DNA from: Lithospermum erythrorhizon
Taxonomy: Eukaryota; Streptophyta; Magnoliopsida; Boraginales; Boraginaceae
Assembly: GCA_019722365.1 (NCBI GenBank)
Contig: JADFUC010002281.1
Location: 372,001-436,000 of the forward strand
Reading direction: 5' to 3'
Length of the DNA: 64,000 bases
The position numbers and the translations under genes are program-made. The notes under the pieces were generated by a model. The model made no database searches, was not told where the DNA came from, and worked only from the letters and a program-made list of their open reading frames with translations. This document shows positions 25,816-38,702 of the stretch, one piece after another. Positions within the stretch are counted from its first letter, which is position 1. The number at the start of each line of letters is the position of its first letter.

Positions 25816-26767
25816 GAATCTAGATCGAGTAATTCCTTACACGGTCACGATGACTTGTATCCTTGAGCCAGGCATCGTCGTCCGTGTCTTCGCCCTTTCC
25901 TTTCGTTACTGACAGTACGGAAGGGATATAAATTTTGCCTTCATCAACTCCAAGGATGAAGGCCTTTGCATGCTTGTTTATTAGGAAGGTGACCTATCCG
26001 TATACCTTCCTTATTTTTGAAGTCTCCTAACCATCGCACACCCTATGACGGTAGTATTGTTAATCTTCATATCCAAAGTTATTTGCTACATAACGCCTCA
26101 GTTTCGCAGGAATGTACTTGTATACCGGATCACCTAGACGCTGCTTAAGGAACTTATCCAAGATGCCGCTTGGTCGGGTCGCTCTCTCGAGTATTCTTAC
26201 AAGGTTTGCTCATAGACGAAAGGGATTGAGTTCCTCTACCTCTAGAGAATATCCATGCTCAGAGTGCATGTCTTTGAATTCTCGTATCAAACGTCCTGCT
26301 TCTTTCCATACTAATAAGCATGTCCTTCATTACTTTTCAAGGATGAGGATCTTGATGTGTTTGTTTGGATAAGCAACCTTGTCCTGCAAGGGCCTCTTCT
26401 TCTTCTATGTTAAAACATGAGGCCGAGCTTTCTTCTTCCTAATTATTCTCTACTAGGATCGGGAGTTGGCTTTCCAAATTAATGAAACGACCTCCTTGAC
26501 CGAGTTATGGCTTTTAACTCTTGCCCCCAATCTTTGGAAGACCTAATTTCATGATATTTGTTTTCTCACTTCGATAGAAGACTCTTCTAATACCTAATAT
26601 GTAGCAATGAGTTTACCCGCTTGATCGTGGACTCGTAAGGATTAGAACATACATCTAGTCCAAATAAGTGACTTCGAAGGGCATGTCCTTTTGTCGTAAC
26701 ATCTTTTATGCTTGCTTAGACCGTACTTTGTCATCGGTGACTTCGTGGCAATTCTCCTGTCTTGCTC

Positions 26768-28446
26768 TTAGGTCAGATTCAAATTTGACCAGAGGTCATG
26801 CTCCTTTGGCCCCATGGTTCCATGTTCAAATTTTGGTCCATGTGTTGGTGGTACGAAGCCTTTTAGCGGCGTTGAAGCTACCTTTTCTAGCTGGGTCAGT
26901 TGTAGAGTGAGCCCTTCCAATGCTTTTGTGAGTTCATCATCCTTTATAGAGAGGATCGAGGACTCAACTCTAGGCGCTTCTCGAGGCTTTTGTTGCTCAT
27001 CTTCTTCTTTCGATACTACTTGCTTTGGCAAAAGTACTCCATTCTTCTCGAATCGTAAAAGGATTTTCATCACCTTAATCGCTCTTTATTCCACTTTTGC
27101 GCATTTTAGACATTAATGTAGGCCGCATTCCCTCACGATTCATGGTCTTTCCAAGGCACATTATATGACTGGCATCGATCACACGGAACAAGGATGCTGT
27201 TTCCGCTTCTTCTATCGCTGGCGTGTGGCTACCTTCCCTAGAGCTCTTTGGCCGTTTTGATTGAACCCTTATATCAATATGTGAGACTGTTGCAGCTTGT
27301 CAGTTGAGATACCTAAGAGTTTCAATGTCTAAAGTGGTAGGATGTTCACGGTTGATCCTCCATCCACCAACATCCTCGCGATCCTCCTTTTGTAATCAGA
27401 TCTTCTCTGGCGTGAGGGTTTTTGCTTAGCAGTGGCAGACAATGCCAAGGTCTGGGGGATTACCTGTACGCCTAGGTGCCTCTTGGTCTTCTATCATGGC
27501 TGAATCTTCTTGTATTTCTGTGCACACATGGCACGACTCGTGGTCAGAGTCACTTGAGTAATTTGCCCATGATTTCCAGGGCTCTAGCTTATTTTTAACA
27601 AAAAGTCATCCCGTATCTTGACTTCAAGAGTCTCGATGAGACTATGAGAGTGGTGTAGTTAGCTGAGACTTTGTCTTCTTCCAGCAAGATTGCCCCCTGT
27701 CGGGCTAAGTCCATCACCTTCTCCTTGAATATGATGCACTTCTCTATAGGATGACCCAATACTCTGTGGTACTTGGCAGAATCCTTTTCCGTGCTTCTAT
27801 TTGCTTCCTCAAGGCGTTGTCAGCAAGTATGAGTTTGCTTTTAGTACTCTTCGAACACTCGAATGTCAACTTCCGTGGAGCTTGGCTTTAATGAGAAACG
27901 CTTTTCCTCACAGAGATCAAGACTCTTGTTCTTTAGTTTGAAGGAAAACTTGGTTGATTTTGAAGTCACTAATCCGTGATCTCTCTTCCTCACCCTGGGT
28001 GTCTCGGCCTTTGACCTCGTGATTAGCTCGAAGGTGCTACCGGGAACGATCATTCTCCTCAGGTGCCTATCGTTAGTTCCATATCACGAGCTCTCCGTCG
28101 ATAGTTTCTCAAATATCCGGCAGATAATTCCCGCATGACGACAGGTGTCCATGCCTTGAACGCATTTATAAATATGTTTTCACAACTTATCTTTACATTT
28201 AAGTACGCATTTCCATTTATTTTTGAAGTCTCGCTACAGTGCTCATTTTACGTTACAGTTGGGTCACCTCGCATCACATAACTGCTTGTCGGCCGGGGTT
28301 GTTGAAGAAATTGATTTACGCCCAATTGTTAATAAGGGGTCGCTCTCGCTCGATGTACCACTCAGATGCATTTCCTTTGATTGATCGAACGAACTGTTTG
28401 ACCATGTGATCCCCATTTGTGCCAGCATTGTTACATGTCTCAACAA
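26768..28446 (-). pseudogene. Gypsy-type gag-protease remnant
   Basis: In minus-strand order: a gag core HMVKQFVRSIKGNASEWYIE (about 28420-28340), the usual Retrotrans_gag signature, followed by an in-frame stop; a zinc-knuckle-like AKYHRVLGHPIEKCIIFKEK (about 27780-27715); the protease active site ARMLVDGGSTVNILPL (about 27390-27340) with DGG in place of the more common DSG/DTG; the protease C-terminal part FRVIDASHIMCLGKT (about 27200-27150); and a linker PLKGFVPPTHGPKFEHGT (about 26860-26800). This order is standard. Stops and frameshifts separate the pieces, so it encodes nothing functional now. Confidence 0.8.
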
Positions 28447-29259
28447 AGTGAACTATTTGTTGTTTGGGTTCCCAACTCTATAAAACTGTTGGAATTTGGG
28501 AGGTTGGTGTAACATGAGGCATTTTAAATTTATCTATATGGTGTGTAGGGCTCATATAGAGTACGGGCGATGACTGCCCCGATTATCTTTGATCGCCTCA
28601 AGATTTAACTCCCCATTACAGGCCATGAATTGTTCCATCGCTTAAGACAATCAGCAATTTATAGCCTTTGTTGGTTGCTTTTGAGGCATGCTCGAGGCTT
28701 GTTGGGGGGATGTTTGAAATGTCTCCTCGTGTAGTTTCAAGGAGGGGGTACACGCCTTCGGGGCCTGCCACTTAGGTTACCTGGCCACCCGCTTGATTGT
28801 CGCGGATCATCATCTTCCAACTATGGGATAGTGAGTCGCCTGGTAAGTGTTGTACTTTGGCCAAGTCCTGATCATTTTCAGGAGAGTAAGCCTACCTATT
28901 CCAAGGTCAGAGTTCGCCATAATTGCTAGCACATGTGAAATTAATGGAAAGCTAACAGTAGACTCTCTCATGGTGGAGCTGGGTGTAGAGCCACATCTAG
29001 ATAGTGATGAATATTCTAGTTGGGTAGACTCTAGGCCTGCGTATTCAAACTCAGACACACGAGGATATAGACATTTTAGGCAATTTCGTGCGCCTGGGAC
29101 CTCTCAGAGGTCACTGTGTCGCTCTAAGGCTTCCGGCAATATGTTTGCACCTGAGACCTCGCCAGTTGTTTATATTTGAAAGTATCTCTCCGAGTCGTGA
29201 ACATGATGAGAGATATCCCACCAGCGTGCTGCTATATAATCTGCTGTAGCATATTTAAG

Positions 29260-30480
29260 TGAGTATGCACACCAATACAATAAAATCCCTTTGGGGAAAA
29301 TTTATCAGGCACAAAAAATATTTATCAAACGACGAGGTCCCGACTATCGCCTATTTCTCAAACGGATTGCTGACTTCTCTTGAGACGCGGGATCAATTGA
29401 TGTGTACTCTTCATTTGATTTGGGATTTAGGCACCGAATTGCCGATTTGAGCTGACCGCTTACGCGATCCTAAGTCGATTGATTTCATTGACCGCATACA
29501 TCCTAAGCTAAACTTGGATTTGTTCTGATTTGATACATTACGAGACCGGATGTGGGCCCCGACTTGTGTGACCCAGACCGATGTGGACTCTTAGTCTCGA
29601 CTCGTCTGATTGATACGGCCAGTCCTGAGTCAAGCCTTGAAGAACGATAACGGCGACGCCCTGACTGATCTTGGTCTTTAGACTCGAAGGCCTGGACTTA
29701 GACTCGACGGCTAGAAGGCCTAGCTTCGTGCCTTAGCACTGATCCCGCAGGCAACAGATTGAGTTTAGGCGCAGCCTTACCTCGATCTTCAAGTGTTATC
29801 CTCAAGGCGAATATGTTTCGTTACCACAAGAGGGTGCCTTGCCAGTTTTACTCTATGTTTCGACAGCATGTAAGGCTATGCATCTTATATCCTCCTTATG
29901 ATTTATCGCAGAGCCTTACGTATTTAATCCCCGTAGTGATTTAATTTGTGAGACCTAAATTGTTCAAATTCTCATCAGTTTTTGGTGATAGAGTTGAAGA
30001 TTTTTGTATTTCTTTCTCCGTTCTTCAATTTAGACTTTTAGGTTGAATATTTCAGTGTTTATGCCTCCGTTCTAGGCTTTGAGAGCATATTTTGGCCTCA
30101 ATGATGAAAGCCTGAGTGTTTTTGTTCTTCACCACTCTCTCTAGCGATAGTGTCAAGATTTATATGTTTCAGGTGGTTCTGTGGTGTTTTCACTAAAAGC
30201 AACAAACTCGTAGGTTTTCTATTGGAGAAATTCTTTCAAAGTTGTTTTTATGCTAAATTCTCTCGTGAGATTTTTTTATATTTTTTGGTTGTGTAAAGGT
30301 TGTTCCATTTCAAGTTATGGGGTATTTATAAAGCTGACTTTCTTCTGATTGCTGATCCATGATCACAATGGATTACAATCTTGACTACATTGATTTGAGG
30401 TAAAGATTCCGAACCGTCGATCTTAAGAAATTACCCTCCAAGCAAAGCATATTGGGCGCCTCTATTTTGAGAAAGGAAGA
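29260..30480 (-). repeat. 5' LTR of the gypsy-like element
   Basis: The right copy of the direct repeat, upstream on the element's strand. It starts TGAGTATGCAC and keeps homology to the left copy until about 30475 (AGAAAGGAAGATTTT against AGAAAAAGCGAAGACC). Confidence 0.7.
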
Positions 30481-32324
30481 TTTTGGATACTTTCAGGTCA
30501 AACGTGATTTTCGCATTAATAGCCCCAAACCTCGAGTCTTTGTTTTAACCCTCTTTTCTTTTCTGTAATCTTTATTTCGAGCCACGTATTCGAATTTCAT
30601 TTTAGCCAAAATAGCTTTATTTTGATAGTAATAAAATTAGAAATTTTCTAACCCTAATTTTAGTAGAATTGACATTTAATTGGTCTATTTTATCGAAGTA
30701 CTGCTCGAAGTTTAAAATTTAGTAAGTTAATTAATATATGAACCCTAATTTTGACTTTGATTAATTTCTCAAGGCTTAATTCCAGAAGTTTTATTATTTT
30801 TACATATCGGTGTTCGATTTTATTGATTTAGAGTCAAGCCCTAACGCCATGTATAACTGCTCGACGATTTATCTAGTTAATTTCTTCATCAATTGCAAAA
30901 TAAATCGAATTTAATTAAAATTAATTAATAAATTACAATACTGTCTACAATGCTTTTTTCATATTCCTGTATTGGTCTTACTCGACTTCATTATTTCCTT
31001 TTTTTAACCATAGACACTACCTCCTTGATGAAATTCATATTCAATACCTCGAAAGTACCAAATTGTCATCAGGAATCAAACCACAAGTCAGTTAACAAAC
31101 AAGGTTAAAAGTGAATTAAAGGTGACAACACCAATTTATGTGTTTCTGGGTCGAGTCCGGTCTGTCATAATATAATGAATAAGAACAAGTATCGTCTCAC
31201 AAATTCCAATATACTAAGTACTAGGCCTTTTTCTTAATTCTTAATTAACTAATAATTAAAGAGTAAATTTTTATCTAGACTACTTAACTAAATTGACTAA
31301 GAACTTAAATCACTTACCAACCTAATGCACAAAAGTGAACTCTTACTTAATATTTAGAATATAGTCAGACATGATTTCATCTGACGTCGATTCAATTTTA
31401 ATTAGTAGTTACTTATTAGTTCATAACAAAGCATTCCTAAACAATCTGATATTACTTCGCTAACACCACCAAGTCTCCTAAGAAAAACTAACTATATATC
31501 TCTATGATAGCTAAAATAGGAGATCTTCTTTAACAACATATGTTATTAAATTGCACACACATGGCATTACCTATATCTCTATGGTAATTGAAACATGTGT
31601 TCGATTATTAATTGAAATTAGACAACTCTATTTCTAGCAATTAACGAAATATATGAATTTAATATCGATATCAAGATATTAAATACTAATTATGCACACA
31701 ATAATCAATTATGAAATCGAAAACAAATTATTAACTCCAAGAAAATTAAATCATCCGATCCAACTATCACGGTCCTCACTAATAATAAAATTAGTTCATA
31801 ATAAAGACATAACAAAATATATGAAATTAATGGCATTCATCCTTAATAATAAAATATTCTGAATTAAAATTATTCTAACTAATTAAAAGTAATCAACTCT
31901 AACTTCTCGCCTTTGTGCACAATATGTACTGAATTTCAATTTCTTCTTGCCACTAAATTCACAAGTTCTCCAAAGCTGGATGAGACTCTTTCTGGGAATT
32001 TAGACATTCTTTACTTAACTTCCTTTTATAGGCTGCCATAACCTAATATTGATGGGTCAATCCCTATTCTGGATCATGACTCATATAAACCCTTTCTGTG
32101 GACCGCTTTCATATTCAATCTCCAAGCCCGATTCCTTCTTCACTTTAACCGATAATTTAAACTCAAATAAAATGAAAACAAGTGCAAATTATATCGATTA
32201 AGGTAAAAATAACATCAGCTATCACGTAATTATTTCAAAACACTATATGATATAATAAACACTTATCAAAAGTCACAAGTGTTCCTGGACATATGGCACA
32301 CATAATCATCACCGATAAAGTAAT
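30481..32324. other. Intergenic, probable LTR-element debris
   Basis: No gene is supported. 31130-31210 (GGGTCGAGTCCGGTCTGTC, AACAAGTATCGTCTCACAAA) resembles sequence found in plant Copia LTRs, and the following kilobase is featureless and AT-rich. Confidence 0.3.
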
Positions 32325-33607
32325 GAGATGAAATATGTAAATTATATCAATAAACTCATGAAATATATAGCAACTAGCTCCATATTTATAGGTACAATAT
32401 CAATACTTATGGTAATAATAGTAACTCGTACAATAAGTTATTACTTAAAACTAATATGGTAATAATAATTAATACTAATAATATCTTCCGAATTTTCCTG
32501 TATCCATCTCAATACCTCCCTCAAGTCGGAAAGCATGAGATCAGAAATGTCCAACTTAGGAAAATAAGATTTCGAAGCCTGATAAAAAAAAAATCTCTGT
32601 AGATCTCATAAAACTCTTCATCTATTACTTATCATCTTCCTTCGTAACTCATGACAATTTAATAGAATTGCCATGTGTTTGCAAATACAGAAAACATCGG
32701 GTGTGATATACATCGCTGACCATCAACCAGTCGAAACAAGTGGGATCAACTTAAAATCAAAACACCAAAACATTGGCGGAAGAACATCGCCAAAGAACCA
32801 ACACCAAAACATTGGCGAGAGAACATCGCCAAAGGACCAAAATATGTATCACATGGGAACGCCATTCTTTTCGAACCCAGAATAGTTGTTGTTGCATTTA
32901 ACTGCTGCAACATACATCATAAACAGATTCTACTCCAACTCGAAGTAGACTAAACTAATCTTCTCCAACATGGAAAAGTCAATCATAAGATAACCAAAAA
33001 TCAAACATCTTTCAATGAATGTCATTTGCAAGACTTTCATGATTAATGTCATCGCTAAGACTTTCATCAATAATATGAGTCGTCGATAACATTATCCATT
33101 ACCCAACCAATATCATGGGTCGTTGATAGCAACGCCCACTTGACAACCAATAATAACGCCGGCCGAGTAAAACATAACTAAATATCTTGAACTTCAAATA
33201 ATCAAAGCTGCCAAGATTCAATAGTGGCATTATACTTCACGAAACAAACGGTAAATATATTGGTGGTAATGATATCACTGACCACTGAAACAAAGAATTA
33301 AAGTACCAATAAGGTACGTAACGACGTACTCCAAAAATCTCAAAAACAGTTAGGTAAGATACTTCAATGTATGATACCATCGTTGTACGATACTTCATCT
33401 GTGATTTCTTCTCCATACAAAATTCAATGTCACAAAAGAAAACGTGATGCCATGCCTGGGTCTAATCAACCAACCTTTTTACTTCTAGCCAACATCGAAA
33501 AACATTGATTATCGAATACACTAATCGCACTAGTTCTACACACAAAAGCCGAAGATCTAACAATTAACTAACATCAACCACTAAATCATCATTAGTTAAT
33601 TAATAAG

Positions 33608-33638
<31 letters not shown>

Positions 33639-34082
33639 TTATAGTAGGTATATATATATATATATATATATATAACAAAAAACATAAACAAACGAAAATA
33701 CCAATAAACGAACCTAATGAAAAAGGAAGAACTAAATAGTATATAAAATTATGAATGTCTGACGACAACAAAAGACAATAATAAATGAAATCTCGCCGTG
33801 AGTATCACATTATAGAAAACCCAATTTGTGGGTTAGTTGAATTTTATTTGTAGTCTCTAATCGAGTTGCTCGATAATTAATGATAAAACGATAGAAGTCA
33901 TGAAATATATCAATAAACTCATAAAATATAAGGGCAAACTAGTCTCATATTTATATAGGTAATAATATCAAATACTTTATGGTATTAGTAATCAGTATAC
34001 GTTATTACTAAAACTAATATGGTAATAATTAATACTAATAATATCTTCTCAATTTTCCTATCCATCCTCAATATCACCTCGA
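32325..34082 (-). mobile_element. Shrunken Copia-like LTR element
   Basis: About 190 bp near 32325-32516 and 33893-34082 are direct repeats. Both contain ATAAACTCAT(G/A)AAATAT, AAAACTAATATGGTAATAAT, TTAATACTAATAATATCTTC and an AATTTTCCT(GT)ATCCATC end. Just inside the left copy, CCTCCCTCAAGTCGG reads on the minus strand as an ACTTGAGGGAGG polypurine tract, the standard context next to a Copia 3' LTR. The interior is only about 1.4 kb and has no polyprotein domain, so the element is internally deleted. A similar solo fragment is at about 59515-59640. Confidence 0.6.
33607..33684. repeat. Paired (TA)n tracts forming a palindrome
   Basis: GTTTTTTA(TA)n is followed by a 12-base spacer (GTTATAGTAGGT) and then (TA)nACAAAAAAC. 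The two arms are inverted copies, including their T- and A-rich borders, so the tract can form a cruciform. Other long (TA)n runs are at 35469-35536 and 58683-58707. Confidence 0.8.
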
Positions 34083-35072
34083 TCCTCTCTTAATCAACTT
34101 ATGTTGAAGGGCTTTTAAGTGTTTAAATTTAAGCTTAATTAAAGTTTATATATACGGTATCTAAAAGAAATTAAAATTTATATGTACAGAATATATAATA
34201 TAAGCTAAATCTATACTCTTTGCATCCCAAAATAATTGTCCAAATTAATTTCTTTTGTCCAAATTAACAAATTGGTTACATTACTTTTTCATTGTGTATA
34301 AATAATTGTTTGCGGATTTTGAAATTCAAGAAAGAGTATTTCTTCATTTTCTTTTCAATCATATTTTTCCAAGTATTTTATTATACCAACCCATAACATG
34401 AAAAACAATATGGAAAAGGTTATGATTCGATTAGCACCATGCACACGTACTCCTCCATCGAATATGATTATTCTATGCTAGTAGTTATAATCTACTCCGT
34501 ATTACATTAGGATAATATATAGTACGGAGTATTATTTTTACATATATTTAGAAACATTTATGTTGTCTTCTAATTAATATACTTATATAAATATATTTAG
34601 AATTATTTATGTCTTCTAAATATAGTAGTTTATAGCTTGACAAAAATGGTTAGAAGGAAGATTGTTGTATTTGCTCAGAATACCGTTTATTTTGTGAAAG
34701 AAAAACTAATGAAGTAATAATAACAAAATTGTCCCGACATTTAAGGTATATCATCAAATAAATTAAATTTAATGAAGTCCACTCTAAGGACCTATATATT
34801 CATAGCCCCGCCATTATAATAAGGTAGATCCTCTAAGTAACATAAAATTTTGCTAAAGTTCAAGAAAAACAAGAGGACGCATTCCACCAGAAATTTTATT
34901 ATTCTGGTGGTACAAAAGGTTAAATATTCTTCTGTTTCTCTTGTTTATGCATTTGAATTATTGTTCCAAATAGTACATTGTCATTTTTTCCAATTTGTTG
35001 CATCATTTTTGGATGAATTATTTGGATTGATATATGGCTAGATTTTAGAAAATTTAATAATATAATAAATTA

Positions 35073-35324
35073 CTCCCTCCATTTCAAAAAGATTGTCCCA
35101 TTTCACTATTTTATGTCAAACTTTATAAACTTGACCAGCGAATTTCACAATGATCGTAAATAATATAGGTATGTGGCTTGGTAGACCTCAAGCTTCAATA
35201 TATATTTTGAAATATCAATCCTTTCAATTTTCAATGTGTGTATAATTAGATATTTTACGCTTAAGGCCATGTCTTTGAGATCGTGGAAAATCAAAATGGG
35301 ACAATCTTTTTGGGATGGAAGAAG
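35073..35324. mobile_element. Stowaway/Tc1-mariner-like MITE
   Basis: The termini are CTCCCTCCATTTCAAAAAGA and, inverted, ...GGGACAATCTTTTTGGGATGGAAGAAG, which pair over about 25 bases. TA dinucleotides flank both ends (35071-35072 and 35325-35326), as expected for mariner-type insertion. It is 252 bp long, AT-rich and non-coding. It lies about 0.6 kb upstream of the inositol transporter start. Confidence 0.75.
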
Positions 35325-35498
35325 TATATTTGTTTATCATGGCGGAGCATAGCTAGTTGTCGTCCTGCTCTAGATAGGTCAGGGTGTCAAGCTTCCCTAA
35401 ATTTTGAAAATGTTCTATTTGAAATTTAGATAATGTTTAAAGATTTTTTTTTATTGATGATATTAATATTATATATATAGTATATATATATATATATA

Positions 35499-35539
<41 letters not shown>

Positions 35540-35935
35540 ACCATATTGTTGTCTTTATGTTTCAGAATATATCATATAACCTCTAAACTTTTAGAATTTT
35601 TTGTTGAATAATTTTTATATTCCCCTTGAAAATATTCTAGCTCCACCCCCATGGCCCCATAACATAAAGATTAATCAATTGAGTTCCATTTTTTTTTTTG
35701 CATGGATAATTTTTTACTATGTTGTGGTTATTGATTGTTTAAATTCTTCTTCAACATGCATTTAATTTATAAATATATATATTTATAACATGTAGTCCGA
35801 CAATATTCTTATTTTCTATGTGTTGCAGGAAAAGCTATCTAACAACTACATAAGAATTACTTAGTTTGTTGGAGTTCTCTCGTTTATTTCTAAGAACAAG
35901 CAAAGAACGAAGTTGAATAATATATAGAGATCGAA

Positions 35936-38702
35936 ATGGTTGATTTGAGAATTAGAAAGCTTGATAAGCATTACCAGAACGTTTTCGCAGCAACATGGAA
36001 AACACCTTATATTATGAAGCTAGCCTTGTCTGCTGGCATTGGCGGTCTTCTTTTTGGATATGACACCGGTAATAATTGTTGCAGTCTAGTGTCTTATTTA
36101 AAATAAATTACAATTATAATCATATTCAAGAAAAATTACAATTATAATCATAATCGAGATAAATGACAATTATAATCTTTATGTCATTGTGTCAACTGTT
36201 CGTAGGCTTCTAATAAAAAGCTTATTTAAAGTACAAGGTTTGAAAGTTTCGATAAATTGGTTAGGGGTTCTATTTGAAGGTTGGATTCAGTTTTGTCCAA
36301 AAATTATATATATATACGTAGTAATATACTATTGGTTAATGACTAATATATATGAAACATTTGTAGACCATATTACAATAATATATTCTAACTTTCTATA
36401 CAAATATAACTCGAACCCTCAACGGACCTTTGGTCAAATTCTAACAAATCGAGTCAAACCTAAATAAAACAATTCAATTTCATAAAGCCGAACCCGAATA
36501 GAACCTTAGATGAACCTAAGGTTAAACCAATTGAAGCCAGATTTGTAAGTTGGCTCGACTCGTTCCAAACCGAGCATGACTTGGTCAAATCACATTTTTC
36601 GAGGATCAATAGGAATCAACTCGTTTACATAACATGATTTCCTATTATTTTTCAGGAGTTATTTCGGGTGCACTTTTGTACATTCGTGAGGATTTTGAGA
36701 TAGTAGAAAAGACAACATGGCTGAAGGAACTTATCGTGAGCATGGCTGTTGCCGGCGCCATTATCGGCGCGGCCATTGGCGGATGGATGAACGACAAGTA
36801 TGGAAGGAGGATATCACTATTGGCAGCTGATGTTCTTTTCTTCATTGGTGCAATAGTGATGGCCATCGCCCCGGAGCCTTGGGTGATCGTCCTTGGTAGA
36901 GTCTTTGTTGGTCTAGGGGTTGGTATGGCTTCCATGACTGGACCACTCTATATCTCTGAAGCCTCACCTCATAGAATCAGGGGTGCACTTGTTAGTATGA
37001 ATGGTTTACTCATTACTGGAGGCCAATTTCTCTCATATTGCATCAACCTTGCTTTTACCAGGGTGAGAACTTTATTCATTGTACATTTGTATCTTACTAG
37101 TACGTTGCACGTGATCATTATTGCTCGTTTTTTTTTTAAGGTACATTTGTATTTAAATCATACTTATAACTGATACATTACTTTAGGGACTGAGATTACG
37201 TTATTAAGCCTAAGAGTTAAGAACGATTCTTCAATCATTTTCTTTTCGGTAACTTTTTATTAATATGTATTTGAACTTGTTACAGGTTCCTGGAACATGG
37301 AGATGGATGCTTGGAGTTGCAGGAGCTCCAGCAGTTATTCAATTTGTTCTCATGTTATCCCTCCCTGAGTCACCAAGATGGCTTTATAGAAATGTAATAT
37401 TGCTCCTTCTCTTATCAATTTTTCCATGGGAGAAAATTTACATTCTTGATATTTAACTGTGCAACATATTTACATACATTGCTTGATTCTTTCAGGGAAG
37501 AACCGAGGAGGCTAGGTCGATTTTGGAGAAGATATACCCAAGTGAAGAAGTTGAGAGGGAAATGCAAGTTTTGAAGACATCAACCGAGGAAGAAAAGGAG
37601 CAAGAGGGTTCAATTGGATCAAGCAATGTTTTCAGTGAGCTTGGAAAGGCCTGGAAAAGTGATGTCGTACGAAGAGCACTATACGCAGGAGTTGCTGTCC
37701 AAGTGGCTCAGCAATTCGTGGGTATTAACACAGTCATGTATTACAGTCCAACCATCATCCAGTTTGCTGGTTTCGCGTCGAATTCAACTGCAATGGCACT
37801 CTCCCTAATCACCTCTGGACTCAACGCCGTTGGTTCAATAGTCAGTATTTGCTTTGTTGATAGGTACGGGAGGAGGAGATTGATGATGTTGTCCATGGCC
37901 GGAATCATCTCATGCCTTGTGTTGCTATCAGTCGTTTTCTACCAAGCAGCATCCTCGGCTCCACCGGTTAGCAGTGCAGTAACCACCAACTTTAGCCCGA
38001 ACGCCACATGTATGGCTTATACTCAGGCCCCAGATGCATCATCCTGGAATTGCATGTCATGTTTGCAAGCAACAGATTGTGCATTCTGTTCCACTGGTGG
38101 AGTAAGTCCTAACTAACCACTTATCGAATTTCCATTTTGAGCTGATTTTGACACTCCAAAACTGTTATCTACGCCTTTATTTTGTAGTTTAAACGAGTGA
38201 CTTGCTATTTTTGTTTGTTTTGTCTGGCTAGTCTGCTGCTGGAGCATGTGTGGCAGCTTCAGATAATCTGAGAAGCATGTGCAGAGCAGAGAAGCAGACA
38301 TGGTACACCGAGGGATGCCCGAGCAAGATCGGATTCTTGGCAGTAATCTTCATGGGACTGTACATCATCCTCTACTCGCCCGGAATGGGATCCTGCCCAT
38401 GGATCGTGAACTCCGAGATCTATCCTCTACGATTCAGAGGACTCGGTGGAGGAATCGCCGCCATGGCAAATTGGTCTTCAAATCTGATTGTCAGTATGAC
38501 ATTCTTGACAATGATTGAGGCTCTTGGCTCATCAGGAACATTCCTTCTGTTTGCTGGGTTCTCATTCCTTGGTCTAGTGGCCATTTTCTTCCTTGTGCCA
38601 GAGACTAAAGGACTTCCATTTGATGAGGTGGAAACCTTGCTCCAAAAGGGATTCTCTCCATTCAAGAAAAATGAAGTTTCCAAAGATGATGGTCAATCAT
38701 AA
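35936..38702 (+). CDS. INT4: INT-type H+/inositol symporter, INT4-like
   Basis: Five exons (35936-36068, 36656-37062, 37286-37393, 37496-38101, 38232-38702) join in phase to encode 574 aa. It belongs to the sugar-porter MFS family and should carry inositol with protons across the plasma membrane. Visible marks are [20 protein letters not shown] and [12 protein letters not shown] in TM1, the loop motifs NDKYGRR and [16 protein letters not shown] after TM6, [16 protein letters not shown] in TM7, a Cys-rich extracellular insert between TM9 and TM10 ([17 protein letters not shown]-like, diagnostic of INT2/INT4-type proteins) and PETKG near the end. The N-terminal half matches Arabidopsis INT4 more closely than INT2 from memory. 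A TGTTGCAG at 35829 suggests a 5' UTR intron. Intron 1 (587 bp) contains hAT-like debris. It is tail to tail with the ARF gene. Confidence 0.92.

Larger units (their letters stand above)
24605..30480 (-). mobile_element. LTR retrotransposon with gag and protease traces, no RT seen
   Basis: Two direct repeats of about 1.2 kb lie 4655 bp apart (24605-25815 and 29260-30480). Both start TGAGTATGC and share TTTATCAAACGAC, TTTTAGGTTGAATATTTCAG, TTGAGAGCATATTTTGG and AGCAACAAACT. They are clearly diverged, so the insertion is old. The roughly 3.4-kb interior, read on the minus strand, carries broken gag and aspartic-protease remnants typical of plant Ty3/gypsy elements, then the linker that normally precedes reverse transcriptase, and then stops at the LTR. 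No RT, RNase H or integrase motif was found. A clear primer-binding site was not identified. Confidence 0.75.

Noticed and set aside
26070..26215. Minus-strand open stretch (RILERATRPSGILDKFLKQ) as reverse transcriptase
   Set aside because: No RT motif such as YxDD or the FLxG-type fingers was present; it stays unassigned within the LTR element.
34850..35041. Short ORF upstream of the inositol transporter as a 5' exon
   Set aside because: INT proteins start at [16 protein letters not shown] text, and no splice site links this ORF in phase.
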